The notes: generated from the sequence alone by a model not told the origin. Shown: positions 1-12,486, numbered from the stretch's first letter. The stretch is DNA of 45,799 bases from Opitutaceae bacterium (GCA_016711225.1 JADJTK010000040.1:1-45799); one strand, 5' to 3'. Translations and numbers: made by a program.

Positions 1-873
1 GAGCCGGCCGTCGAGTAACGAACCACCCACGATGCCACGGCCAAAATAGAACTCCCACACGCCGAACAGCGGCACCGGGCAGACCGCCCGCGCCGTCGTC
101 ACTGCCTCGTCGTACGTCCGGGTGGCCCCGGCCGCATCGAGGTTCCACGAGAGTAGCAACACCACATCACGACGCGGATCGAGGCCGGCCAGCGCCGCGT
201 CGGTCTCGGCAAACGTGCTCGAGCCGAGGCGCAGCGTCTTCCAGGGCGTCGGCTGCGCCGCCAGCACCTGCCGCAGCGCGGCGTCGTTGGCCCGCCCCGT
301 CTCGGTGGGGTCGTTCACGATCACCAGCCGGCGCTCACCCGGAAAGAGCGCGCGCGCCAGCGCGAGCGTCCCCTCCAAGTCGATCGCCTCGACGACTCCG
401 CCCGTCCGCGGCGGCGGCTCCGTCGCCAGGAAATTGACACCGCCAAACACCACCGGCGTACCGGCCGGCAACAACGCCCGCCGCTTCAGGACGAAATCAT
501 AGGCGAAGTCGTCGATGGTGATCACCACCGCCGGCCGGCTCATCGCGGCCTTGCTGGCGAAATTCGCCTCCATCGCAGACTCACGTCCCGGTGCGGGAAA
601 CCGTTTCACATCGAGCTGCAACAGAACCAGCTCCGCCCGGTCGCCCACACTCGCTGCCAGCCCCTCGCACACGTCGTCCTCCCACTCCATGCCCACATGG
701 TAGGAGAGCACCACCAAGATGGCCGGCTTCTCCGGCCGGTCGGCCACCGCGCCGAACACGCCCGCACCCACGAGGCCGCACACCAGCGCAACTAGCATCC
801 GGCTACACTTCCAGCCACCGGCTCCCCTGGGAGCGGCAGCGTAGCCAGAAAGGGTGCTGTCGGTGAAGCTCAT
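1..873 (-). CDS. Periplasmic ABC_sub_bind-type sensor protein, partial (probably the N-terminus of a sensor kinase)
   Basis: The frame is open from an ATG at 873 to the left edge (291 codons, no stop). The N-terminus carries a hydrophobic signal segment (MLVALVCGLVGAGVFGAVA, residues 26-44). A Rossmann-like periplasmic-binding fold follows, of the type called ABC transporter substrate-binding protein: AILVVLSYHVGMEW near the start, PAVVITIDDFAY, PVVFGGVNF and finally GVWEFYFGRGIVGG. In this family the closing WxFxxGxGIVGG segment often precedes a membrane span, PAS domains and a histidine kinase. With two giant kinases next door, I infer this is the sensory half of a third one; the rest lies outside the window. 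An alternative start is the ATG at 798, directly at the signal segment. It is divergent from the kinase at 1154, with 280 bases between them. Ligand unknown. Confidence 0.78.
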   Translation of the reverse strand, partial: MSFTDSTLSGYAAAPRGAGGWKCSRMLVALVCGLVGAGVFGAVADRPEKPAILVVLSYHVGMEWEDDVCEGLAASVGDRAELVLLQLDVKRFPAPGRESAMEANFASKAAMSRPAVVITIDDFAYDFVLKRRALLPAGTPVVFGGVNFLATEPPPRTGGVVEAIDLEGTLALARALFPGERRLVIVNDPTETGRANDAALRQVLAAQPTPWKTLRLGSSTFAETDAALAGLDPRRDVVLLLSWNLDAAGATRTYDEAVTTARAVCPVPLFGVWEFYFGRGIVGGSLLDGRL

Positions 874-1153
874 CGCCCCATGGCTCGACCAGCGCGGGGT
901 GTACGGGCGAAACCACGCGCCGGCGGTAGGCCAGCCAACATCGGACCGGTCCCTGTGAACTTAAGTCGGCCGGCGCCCGATCATTCCCGCCGGAGTTTTA
1001 CGTGCCGGGTCGGTCGCGAAGCCCGGTTCGGCGTTGGGTATTCTCTACTCTGCCCTCTTTTATCCCTCAACCTTCCCTCTGCCTGATCCGATAAACCCGT
1101 CGCTCCCGCCGGCCCAACGCCCTCTACTGGAATCGACGGGGAGATTCGGAGCC

Positions 1154-5317
<4,164 letters not shown>

Positions 5318-5382
5318 GGGAATTTCAGCCCCTCGTGGGGCGCTCCTTTAGGACGGGTCGGCCGCCGGCGTTGAGCCCAAAC

Positions 5383-5402
5383 AGGCGTCGCAAGCGACGC
5401 CT
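5383..5402 (+). terminator. Perfect 9-bp hairpin after the first kinase, possible terminator or REP-like unit
   Basis: AGGCGTCGC, two loop bases, then GCGACGCCT. It lies 66 bases past the kinase stop. There is no U-run after it, so an intrinsic terminator is not proven. Confidence 0.35.
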
Positions 5403-5466
5403 TCCGGCAGCGCCCGCCCGACACGATCCAGAGCCACGTGGTCAAGCCACTACCGAGTGATGTCTG

Positions 5467-5793
5467 GTCACTGATCACTGATCACTGATACCAATGGCCC
5501 TTCGTTTCCGGACTTTGCGTAGCGGCGCGGCTTCCGCGCCGTCCGGAACCGGAAGCGGTTCCGCTACCTGATGGCAGAATCTAGAATCGAAGGATCGTTG
5601 GTATGATCACTGATCACTGATGCCCGCTCACCGCTCCGCGAAATAGTCTCTGACAAATGCCCACAGCTGCGCATCGTACCGCCACCCCCGCACCCGACCG
5701 TCCTGCCCCTGTCTCTTGTTACTTGTCACTTGTCCCGCCCCCTCCATCCCTTGCGACTAGTCCCCGTTCACTGATCACTGGTCACTGATCACT
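5467..5793. repeat. Clusters of TCACTGA tandem heptamers (GATC-rich)
   Basis: Heptamer TCACTGA repeats occur at 5467-5489, at 5604-5622 and, slightly degenerate, at 5768-5793. Each junction creates a TGATCA palindrome. The first two clusters directly abut the two ends of the 115-bp palindromic element. Units are short and there are no unique spacers, so this is not a CRISPR. Confidence 0.65.
5489..5603. repeat. 115-bp imperfect palindromic element, copy 1 (MITE/REP-like)
   Basis: The ends are inverted: TACCAATGGCCCTTCG on the left against CGAAGGATCGTTGGTA on the right (13 of 16 positions pair). The core begins GTAGCGG and ends CCGCTAC, with nested arms GGCGCGG/CCGCGCC and CCGG/CCGG that would fold into a branched cruciform. 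A second copy with the same core and right end lies at 31285-31397. No open frame is inside. It behaves like a small non-autonomous mobile or extragenic palindromic element; no transposase or RAYT gene is in the window. Confidence 0.7.
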
Positions 5794-5803
5794 TCCTCCT
5801 CCC

Positions 5804-6038
5804 GTGCCCCGGCTCCTCCACGCCCCCGCCTTCCCCGACGCCCCCCGCACCCTGCTCGCCCGCCAGGTGTGGTTCCTGGTCAAGGGCACGGTGGGTGTTG
5901 TCGGCCTATTGATGGTGATACAGTTCATCGTTTTGCCCGCCGGCTGGCTGCGCTGGACCCTCACCTTCGCCTGCACCAGCACCATCGGAGCGCTGAGCCT
6001 GTGGCTGACCTACCGAGGAAGACCCGGCACCGCCGCGC
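5804..6038 (+). pseudogene. N-terminal membrane segment of the second hybrid kinase, separated by an apparent one-base frameshift
   Basis: A GTG at 5804 opens a frame encoding two membrane spans (VWFLVKGTVGVVGLLMVIQF and WTLTFACTSTIGALSLWLTY). The sensible reading then jumps to the frame that starts at 6039, MLVGGLLLTACIFAW, which supplies the remaining spans. Dropping one base near 6038 (GCGCATG to GCGATG) would read straight through. In its own frame the sequence degenerates into Arg/Pro/His-rich residues up to a stop at 6415. Either the gene is broken here or the sequence carries an indel error. I see no slippery heptamer that would suggest programmed shifting. Confidence 0.65.
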
Positions 6039-9000
6039 ATGCTGGTGGGCGGGCTCTTGCTCACCGCCTGCATCTTCGCCTGGAGCGCCGGCGGCATCCG
6101 AGCTCCCGCTACACTGACCTTCATTCCGCTGGTCTTTCTCGCCGGCTTGCTGCTGGGCTTCCGCACCGGCCTGCTCGCCGGCCTGTTGGCTGGTGGCTGG
6201 GCGCTGGCGATGGCCGTGGCCGAAATTGCCGGGCACCTGCCCCCGCCCACAGTGCAGCACACCCCGCTATCCATCGCCATCACCCTGCTGCTGGGCCTGG
6301 GGATCGTCACCCTCGCCCAACACCTCACCGCCGAGGAGGTCGCGCGTGCCCGGGCCGAAGCCGAGAGCGCCAGCGCCGCACGGCGCCGCACCGAGGACGC
6401 TCTGAGCGAGAGTGAACAGCGCCTCGCCCTCGCCCTCGACGCGGCCACCGACGGTATCTTCGATGTGGATCTCACGACCGGCGAGGCCTACTGCAGCCCG
6501 CGCTACTTCACGATGCTCGGCTACGCCCCCGACGAATTCGCCCCCACCCTCACCGCCTGGGAGGCGATGCTTCACCCCGAGGATCTGGCCACCGCCGCCA
6601 ACGCCATGGGCCGCTACCGCGACGGCCACACCGATTCCCACCACATCGAAACCCGCATGCGCACCAAGGACGGCGCATGGCGCTGGATCCTTAGCCGCGG
6701 GCGAGTCGCCGCCCGTGATACCTCCGGGGCTCCGCTGCGCCTGATCGGCACCCATGTCGACATCCACGAGCGCAAGCAGGCCGAGCTCGCCCTGCATCGC
6801 GCCAAAGACTTTGCCGAGAGCCTCATCGCCAACGCCAACGCGCTCATCATCGGCCTCGACCCGGCCGGCCGCGTCATTCTTTTCAACACCACCGCCGAAA
6901 CAGTCAGCGGCTACACCCGCGCCGAGCTCGTCGGCCGCAGTTGGTTCGAGACCCTCGTGCCCCGCGCCCAGTATCCGCTGGTTTGGGCCGAATTCGGGCG
7001 CCTGCAGAGCAACAGTCTCTCCGAGCACTTCGAGAATCCCATCCGCACCAAGACCGGCGAGGAGCGCCACATCGTCTGGCGCAACAATGTGCTCCGCGAG
7101 GCAGGCCGCATCACCGGCACCATCTCCTTCGGCATCGACGTCACCGACCAACGTCACGCCGAGCAGGCCTTGGCCAAAGAACGCGATCTCGTTTCCCGCC
7201 TGGTCGAGACCAGCCCTTCCGGCATCCTCTTCATCGACGCCGCCGGCCAGATCATCTTCGCCAATACCGAGGCAGACCGTCTCCTCGCGCTGCGCCGCGA
7301 TACCGCCACCCCGGCCAGCTTCGCGCAGCCCGAGTGGCGCACGTCCACCCTCGACGGCCACCCCGTCCCCGAAAACGAACGCCCCTTCCGCCGCGTGCTG
7401 GCTACCGGCCGCCCGCTTCACGGCGTCCGCTATGCCCTCGACTGGCCCGACGGCCGGCACGTCATCGTCTCCATCAGCACCGCCCCCCTCTTCGACCATG
7501 CCGGAAAGCTGGAAGGCGTGGTGACCACCATCGCCGACATCACCGAGCGCCAGCGCGCCGACGACGCCCTGCGCGAGAACGAGGAACGGCTGCGCAGCAT
7601 CGTCGACCACGCCCCCTTCGGCGCCCACCTCTACCAACTCCGGCCCGACAACCGCCTGATCCTCCAGGCCGCCAACCAGTCCGCCGACACCATTCTCCAC
7701 ATCGAACACCGCGCCCTCTTCGGCCGCGAAATCCTCGAGGCCTTCCCCGGCCTGAGTGGGAGCGACATTCCCGAGACCTACCGCCAAGTCGTCCTCACCG
7801 GCCAACCCCACCACCGCGCCCAGGTCCTCTACGACGAAGGCACCATCAGCGGCGCCTTCGATGTCCATGCCTTGCCCATCGGCTTGCAGCGCGTGGTGGT
7901 CTTCTTCGCCGACATCACCGAACGCCAGCGCGCCGAAGCCGCCCTGCGCCGCAGCGAGGAGCGCTTCCGCCAGCTCTTCAACTCCGGCAACGACGCGGTC
8001 TTCGTCCACGCGCTCCGCCCCGACGGCGTGCCCGACTCTTTCAGCCAGGTCAACGACATCGCCTGCCAACTCCTTGGTTACTCCCGCGAGGAGTTGCTCA
8101 CCCGCTGCCCCCACGACATCAACGCGCCCACCCTCGCCGACCGCGCCGGTGAGGTCGTCGCCCGCCTGCAACGCGACCACCACGCCCTCTTCGAAATGGA
8201 GTTGCTCACCCGCGACGGTCGCCTGGTGCCCGCGGAGATCAACGCCCGCGTCTTCGAACTCGACGGACAGCCCACGGTGCTCTCCGTCGTGCGCGACTGC
8301 TCTGAACGTAAACGCCTGGAGGAGCAGCTCCGCCAGGCCCAGAAGATGGAGGTCTTCGGCCAGCTGGCCGGCGGAGTAGCCCACGACTTCAACAACCTGC
8401 TCGTGGCGATCATCGGCAACGCCGAATTGCTGCTCGACGGCTCCCTGCTCTCCGGCCATCCCCGCGATCAGGTCGAGCAGATCCACAGCGCCGGCCGCCG
8501 GGCGGCGGCGCTCACCCACCAACTCCTGCTCTTCTCCCGCAAGCAGCAGCCCCAGCGCGTGCCCGCCGACTTGAGCGCCATCGTGACCAACCACGTGAAG
8601 CTGCTGCGCCGTATCATCGGAGAGGACATCAACCTCACCGTCGAACTCGCCCCCGGCCCGCTGCCCGTGCTCGCCGATGGGAACATGATCGAGCAGGTGG
8701 CGATGAATCTGGTGGTCAACGCCCGCGATGCCATGCCCCGTGGGGGCAGCCTCACCCTGACCACCCGGCGCACCACCCTCGACGCCGTCGCGGCGGCCCG
8801 CGCGGCTTGCTCGCCGGGCGAATACGTCAGCCTGGTGGTGCGCGACACCGGCGCGGGCATCCCCCCGGAGATCCGGTCGCGCATCTTCGAGCCGTTCTTC
8901 ACCACCAAGCCCGCCGGCAAGGGGACCGGGTTGGGCCTGGCCACCGTTTTAGGCATCGTCCAGCAGCACCAGGGCGGAATCACCCTCGCGAGCGAAGCCG

Positions 9001-9476
9001 GCCGGGGCACCGAATTCACCATTCATCTACCGCTCGCCAGTGGCGCCGCCGCAGCCCCTGTCGCCGTCGGGCCGACGGCGAGCACCGCCGCCGCCCCGGC
9101 CACCGTGCTGGTAGTCGAGGACGACGACGCGGTGCGCGCCATCGTGGAGCACACCCTGCGCCGGCGCCATTACCGGGTGCATACCGCCAGCTCGGTAGCC
9201 GAGGGTCTGGTGCACCTCGAGCGCGCCGAACCGCGCATCGACCTGGTGCTGAGCGATGTGGTGATGCCAGGTGGAATCGGGGGGCCGCAACTGGCCGAGC
9301 AGGTGGCGATACGGTGGCCGAGCGTGCCGGTGCTCCTGATGAGCGGATACGCCCGGGAGTTGGAGGACACCGGCACCCCCATTCTGCAGAAGCCCTTCAG
9401 CACGACCCAGCTGCTGGCCTTCGTGCAGGAAGGGCTGGCGCGGCGGCCGAACATCCCCCCTCCAAGGGGCGAGTAG
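6039..9476 (+). CDS. Membrane hybrid histidine kinase with five PAS domains, HisKA, HATPase and receiver (second kinase)
   Basis: As read, 1145 residues from the ATG at 6039; the true protein probably starts at 5804 and is joined by correcting one base. The N-terminal part is a multi-span membrane domain (GIRAPATLTFIPLVFLAGLL and later spans). Five PAS modules follow, from SEQRLALALDAATDGIFDVD to about residue 750, linked by DITERQRAEAALR-type helices. HisKA has GGVAHDFNN with H782. The ATPase domain shows MNLVVNARDAMP, DTGAGIP and GKGTGLGLATV. The receiver has LVVEDDDAV and phospho-Asp D1073 (LSDVVMPGG). Its kinase core is closely similar to that of the kinase at 1154, suggesting duplication. 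No haem motif is visible here, so the two probably sense different inputs. It converges with the beta-helix gene 93 bases downstream. Confidence 0.9.
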   Translation: MLVGGLLLTACIFAWSAGGIRAPATLTFIPLVFLAGLLLGFRTGLLAGLLAGGWALAMAVAEIAGHLPPPTVQHTPLSIAITLLLGLGIVTLAQHLTAEEVARARAEAESASAARRRTEDALSESEQRLALALDAATDGIFDVDLTTGEAYCSPRYFTMLGYAPDEFAPTLTAWEAMLHPEDLATAANAMGRYRDGHTDSHHIETRMRTKDGAWRWILSRGRVAARDTSGAPLRLIGTHVDIHERKQAELALHRAKDFAESLIANANALIIGLDPAGRVILFNTTAETVSGYTRAELVGRSWFETLVPRAQYPLVWAEFGRLQSNSLSEHFENPIRTKTGEERHIVWRNNVLREAGRITGTISFGIDVTDQRHAEQALAKERDLVSRLVETSPSGILFIDAAGQIIFANTEADRLLALRRDTATPASFAQPEWRTSTLDGHPVPENERPFRRVLATGRPLHGVRYALDWPDGRHVIVSISTAPLFDHAGKLEGVVTTIADITERQRADDALRENEERLRSIVDHAPFGAHLYQLRPDNRLILQAANQSADTILHIEHRALFGREILEAFPGLSGSDIPETYRQVVLTGQPHHRAQVLYDEGTISGAFDVHALPIGLQRVVVFFADITERQRAEAALRRSEERFRQLFNSGNDAVFVHALRPDGVPDSFSQVNDIACQLLGYSREELLTRCPHDINAPTLADRAGEVVARLQRDHHALFEMELLTRDGRLVPAEINARVFELDGQPTVLSVVRDCSERKRLEEQLRQAQKMEVFGQLAGGVAHDFNNLLVAIIGNAELLLDGSLLSGHPRDQVEQIHSAGRRAAALTHQLLLFSRKQQPQRVPADLSAIVTNHVKLLRRIIGEDINLTVELAPGPLPVLADGNMIEQVAMNLVVNARDAMPRGGSLTLTTRRTTLDAVAAARAACSPGEYVSLVVRDTGAGIPPEIRSRIFEPFFTTKPAGKGTGLGLATVLGIVQQHQGGITLASEAGRGTEFTIHLPLASGAAAAPVAVGPTASTAAAPATVLVVEDDDAVRAIVEHTLRRRHYRVHTASSVAEGLVHLERAEPRIDLVLSDVVMPGGIGGPQLAEQVAIRWPSVPVLLMSGYARELEDTGTPILQKPFSTTQLLAFVQEGLARRPNIPPPRGE

Positions 9477-9569
9477 CGCGCATCCGCCTTGTTCTCCTGC
9501 TCCTGCTCTTTCTGCACTCTCAGCGCCCGTCCTCGCCCGCTCGCGCCCCGTCCATTCAAGGCGGAACTT

Positions 9570-11120
9570 TCAATTGGCGAAGTTGGCCCAGGGATTGGTC
9601 GCAGTAATCTCGCCGCTGGGTAGCGCCGTGGTCACAATAGGGCCGAAGCGGTTGGCGCTCGCGATCGAGAAGGCGGCCGTGTTGTAGGGTCCGGTCGCCC
9701 GATTACCCACGACCAAGCTGCTCCCTCCCTGAATCCAATACCCGTAAGCGGCGATGGTCGTCGTCGACGCCACCAGGTTGTTCTCGATCCGAGCCTGATC
9801 GTTGTAGCTCCAGATCCCGGCCGCGTTGCAATTGTAGATCGAGTTGCCCGCGACCATGCAGCCGGCGTTGGTCAACCGGATGCCGTAGCTGCGCACCGCG
9901 CTGATCGAATTGCCCGCAGCCACGCCGCCCGCCCGCAACCCGATGCCGCTCACCGAGCCGCTGCTGGCGGTGATGCCCACCGTATCCACCCGGCACCCGC
10001 TCACTTGGCTCGCCCAGATGCCCCAAGTCTCGGAGGCGTTGGACCGGACCTCCAGCACCTGCGAATCGGTCACGGTTCCGCCGATGATGCCGTAGCATTG
10101 GAAGCCCTCGGCCGAACCGGTCAGCCCCTGCACCGAACAGCCGCGGACGACCTCCGTGGAGCTGATGCCGACCAGGTCCCTCGTGCCTTTGAGCGTGGCC
10201 ACCCGGCAGTCGTAGGCATTCTTGGCCGTGATGCCGGTGATGATGATCGCCGTATCGTCCCCAATCCCGGTCACGGTGCAATCGCGCACCGTGGAGGCCT
10301 CGATCCCGGTCGCGGAGGAGGCCCCAGCCCCGGGGACGATCGAGTTCACCGCGCACGATTGCGCAATGCCGGCACGGATGCCGATCATGCCAGATTCGAC
10401 ACCGACATCCGCAACCACGCAATGGCGGACCAGGCCCGCCCGGATACCAAAATAGTTGGCTCCGTTGGCACTCGCCCCGCCGAGCGATTGCACAAGGCAG
10501 TCGGCTGCCGTGCTGCTGGTCTCCGCCAGGCAGAGGCCCGGGGCATTCGACTTCCGCACCTGCACCCGCTGGGCAACATGATCGGAGCCCGCCGCGAGAA
10601 CAATGCCCTGACTCACGTTGACGATCTGTAGATCCGCGAACAACGCGCAGTTCACCCCGGTGGCCGCCTCGATGCCGCTGCCACCCATGTTGCGAATCAT
10701 GCCATTGCGAATCGTGATCCGTTCCCGCGGCGACAATCCGGTGGCATTGATGAAGATCCCCATGAAGGAGCCGGCCCCGCCCTCGATGCTGTAACCGTTG
10801 AGATCGAGCGTCACATCGGAGGAGGCGATCACGATGCCGTTGCGTTCGCTGCGCACCAAAACACTGTCTCCAAGGAGATAGGATCCGGGGCGGGTGATCA
10901 GGTAGGTGCACGAGTCATCGCCGGGCGTAGTGTCGGTGCTGAGCACGATGCGCGTCTCGGCGCGGCGCTGCACGTCGTCGAGCTGAGTGCCGAGCTGGTC
11001 GAGCGTGCGCATGGTCGGAGCGGGCACGGTCGTTGGCGCGAGCGAGCCTTGGGCCAGACCGAGGAGAGGCAGCGCCAGCAGCGCCACGGCGCCGCGGGAG
11101 AGAAGCGGGAGCAGGTTCAT
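9570..11120 (-). CDS. Secreted right-handed parallel beta-helix protein
   Basis: 516 residues from the ATG at 11120, which is followed at once by a signal peptide (LLSRGAVALLALPLLGLAQG). After about residue 60 the sequence reads as a beta-helix: GSYLLGDSVLV, NGIVIASSDVTLDLNGYSI, GIFINATGLSPRERITIRNG. A long run of coils follows with the pattern GI-x-A-x-x-V-x-x-C-x-V, for example GIRAGLVRHCVVADV, GIEASTVRDCTVTGI and GIWASQVSGCRVDTV. Such folds include polysaccharide lyases, adhesins and surface proteins. I see no catalytic residues that would name an activity. Further in-frame sequence upstream to 11462 runs through a tandem repeat and is unlikely to be translated. Divergent from msrB. Confidence 0.85.
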   Translation of the reverse strand: MNLLPLLSRGAVALLALPLLGLAQGSLAPTTVPAPTMRTLDQLGTQLDDVQRRAETRIVLSTDTTPGDDSCTYLITRPGSYLLGDSVLVRSERNGIVIASSDVTLDLNGYSIEGGAGSFMGIFINATGLSPRERITIRNGMIRNMGGSGIEAATGVNCALFADLQIVNVSQGIVLAAGSDHVAQRVQVRKSNAPGLCLAETSSTAADCLVQSLGGASANGANYFGIRAGLVRHCVVADVGVESGMIGIRAGIAQSCAVNSIVPGAGASSATGIEASTVRDCTVTGIGDDTAIIITGITAKNAYDCRVATLKGTRDLVGISSTEVVRGCSVQGLTGSAEGFQCYGIIGGTVTDSQVLEVRSNASETWGIWASQVSGCRVDTVGITASSGSVSGIGLRAGGVAAGNSISAVRSYGIRLTNAGCMVAGNSIYNCNAAGIWSYNDQARIENNLVASTTTIAAYGYWIQGGSSLVVGNRATGPYNTAAFSIASANRFGPIVTTALPSGEITATNPWANFAN

Positions 11121-11476
11121 TGGGTTGGGGTTGCGGCCTGCGTGGTGCCACAATGGAGGTGCGGCGGCAACTCCGTACCGGCCGTCTGTCACTACGAAGG
11201 GCTCTTCGCGTCCGAGCCGACGCGCCCCGAGCGGCCCCGCGTCCCTTGTCAGGAGAGTCCCCGGCCACCGCGCGCACACGCTGCCCTCCGGGCACAAATG
11301 GATGTCGCGGCCGCGGCACGAAACTGAGCACTCGCGCACTCCCGAGCTCAAATCGCTGTCGCGGCCACGATAGGAACTTGAGCACCCGCCAAGTCGCCGC
11401 AGCCAAAACGACACTCGAAGCAGCGAAATGCAGCCGCAGTTGGCACCAAGGCCGTTTCGCATATGTCACAGCGCGC
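11121..11476. other. Divergent intergenic region between the beta-helix gene and msrB
   Basis: 356 bases with no convincing gene. It must hold promoters for both flanking genes, but none is obvious. The middle carries a two-unit 54-base-period repeat (11288-11385). Frames open through it are only repeat translation. Confidence 0.55.
11288..11385. repeat. Two-copy tandem repeat, period 54 bases
   Basis: Two related 44-base units at 11288-11331 and 11342-11385. Both contain CAAAT, then TGTCGCGGCC, a variable ten-base stretch, and then TGAGCAC. The spacing is exactly 54 bases. The repeated block could be a binding-site pair or a decayed intergenic repeat; no protein product is implied. Confidence 0.6.
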
Positions 11477-12124
11477 ATGCCTCCCTCCCACCCGTTCCCG
11501 CTGTACACGATCGCGGCCGTGTTACTGTCTGCGGCCGCTCTCACCGGCGCCTCCCCCGAACCCACCATGAAATCCACCCAGCCCGCTCCCACGTCCGCTC
11601 CCGCCTGCGCCCCAGACGACGCCAAGTCCGCCTGCGGCCTGCCTTCCCGCGTGGTCATCGACATGGGCAAGGTGCGCCTCCAACGCACCGACGCCGAGTG
11701 GCGCGCCCGCCTCACCCGCGACCAGTACCGCGTGGCGCGCCAGCAGGGCACCGAGCCCCCGTTCAAGAACCAGTACTGGGATTTTCACGGCGACGGCGTC
11801 TTCTTCTGCGTGGGCTGCGACACCCCGCTCTTCGATTCGAAACACAAGTTCAACTCCGGCACCGGCTGGCCAAGCTATTGGCAGCCCGTCGAACCGGCCT
11901 TCATGGCCGAAACCACCGACTCCAGCCACGGCATGGTGCGCACCGAGGTCCACTGCGCCGTCTGCGGCTCGCACCTGGGCCACCTCTTCAACGACGGCCC
12001 GCAGCCGACGGGGCAGCGCTACTGCATCAACTCCGCCTCGCTGAAGTACATGCCCCGCTCCGAATACGACGCCTGGGTGGTCAAGACCGGGGCGCCTGCC
12101 CCCGTCGCTCCGCCGGCGCCGTAG
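11477..12124 (+). CDS. msrB: Peptide-methionine (R)-S-oxide reductase MsrB, exported
   Basis: 215 residues. The enzyme reduces methionine-R-sulfoxide in oxidised proteins using a thiol donor. A signal peptide-like start (YTIAAVLLSAAALTGA) and a Pro/Ala/Thr linker precede the SelR domain (about 70-195), so it probably acts outside the cytoplasm. The zinc site is formed by C111/C114 (CVGC) and C160/C163 (CAVC). The catalytic cysteine is C183 in RYCINSASL. Other family motifs are KNQYWDFHGDGVFFC, FNSGTGWPSYW and GSHLGHLFNDGP. The ATG at 11477 is chosen because it begins the signal segment; an ATG at 11567 would give a cytosolic form. Together with the neighbouring haem-domain kinase it fits an oxidative-stress theme, but linkage is not shown. 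Confidence 0.95.
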   Translation: MPPSHPFPLYTIAAVLLSAAALTGASPEPTMKSTQPAPTSAPACAPDDAKSACGLPSRVVIDMGKVRLQRTDAEWRARLTRDQYRVARQQGTEPPFKNQYWDFHGDGVFFCVGCDTPLFDSKHKFNSGTGWPSYWQPVEPAFMAETTDSSHGMVRTEVHCAVCGSHLGHLFNDGPQPTGQRYCINSASLKYMPRSEYDAWVVKTGAPAPVAPPAP

Positions 12125-12182
12125 CCCGCCTGCGCGTGGCACGTCCCTTCAGAGCGTGTCCGGACTTTGCCTGCCCCCCGAT

Positions 12183-12203
12183 CTCGCGGACTGAAGTCGC
12201 GAG
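12183..12203. terminator. Hairpin between convergent msrB and sigma-like gene
   Basis: CTCGCG and CGCGAG arms, with GACT/AGT extending the stem, lie between the stops at 12124 and 12250. There is no T-run on either side, so it is only a candidate bidirectional terminator. Confidence 0.3.
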
Positions 12204-12249
12204 CCCTCGTCGCTACTCGACGCCCTCCCGACTTCGCTGTGCGCGACCG

Positions 12250-12486
12250 CTAGCAAGCCAGCGACACCTTGAGCTGGCGCAGCGCCTCGTCGTGCATCAC
12301 GCGCACCCGGGCCTCGTCAACCCCGAGCGAGCGGCCTGTCTCGCGCATGGTCATTCCTTCGCAATAGGTGAACAGCAGCACCAACCGCGGCAGGTGCGGC
12401 AGGCTGTTGATAATGTCGATCGCGTGGTCGGTGGCCGCAGTACGCTGGGTGACGGCGTGAGGGGAAAGGACTTCGGTCGAGGCCAT
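12250..12486 (-). CDS. Stand-alone sigma-70 region 4-like helix-turn-helix protein
   Basis: 78 residues from the ATG at 12486. From about residue 22 the sequence reads as sigma region 4: AIDIINSLPHLPRLVLLFTY, CEGMTMRETGRSLGVDEARV, RVMHDEALRQLK. This matches the FliA/WhiG-like arrangement in which the C-terminal HTH contacts the -35 box. Regions 1-3 are absent, and the 650 bases upstream do not encode them in any frame I can see. It could be a small DNA-binding regulator, a partner of a split sigma factor, or a remnant of a sigma gene. In-frame starts further upstream (to 12651) add residues with no family resemblance. It converges on msrB. Confidence 0.72.
   Translation of the reverse strand: MASTEVLSPHAVTQRTAATDHAIDIINSLPHLPRLVLLFTYCEGMTMRETGRSLGVDEARVRVMHDEALRQLKVSLAC

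Larger units (their letters stand above)
5318..5803. other. Repeat-rich gene-free gap between the two hybrid kinases
   Basis: No credible gene in 486 bases. In order it holds: a short hairpin set just after the kinase stop, a perfect 9-bp hairpin (5383-5402), TCACTGA heptamers, a 115-bp palindromic element (5489-5603), more heptamers (5604-5622), a TTGTTACTTGTCACTTGTC run (about 5716-5734) and a last heptamer cluster (5768-5793) that ends about 10 bases before the next gene. The composition and repeats look unlike the flanking coding DNA. Confidence 0.7.

Noticed and set aside
5467..5793. CRISPR-like array from the TCACTGA repeats
   Set aside because: Units are 7 bases, directly tandem, without unique spacers or cas genes.
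9570..11462. Longer beta-helix protein starting at 11462
   Set aside because: The extra 114 residues translate the tandem repeat region, and the signal peptide begins at 11120.
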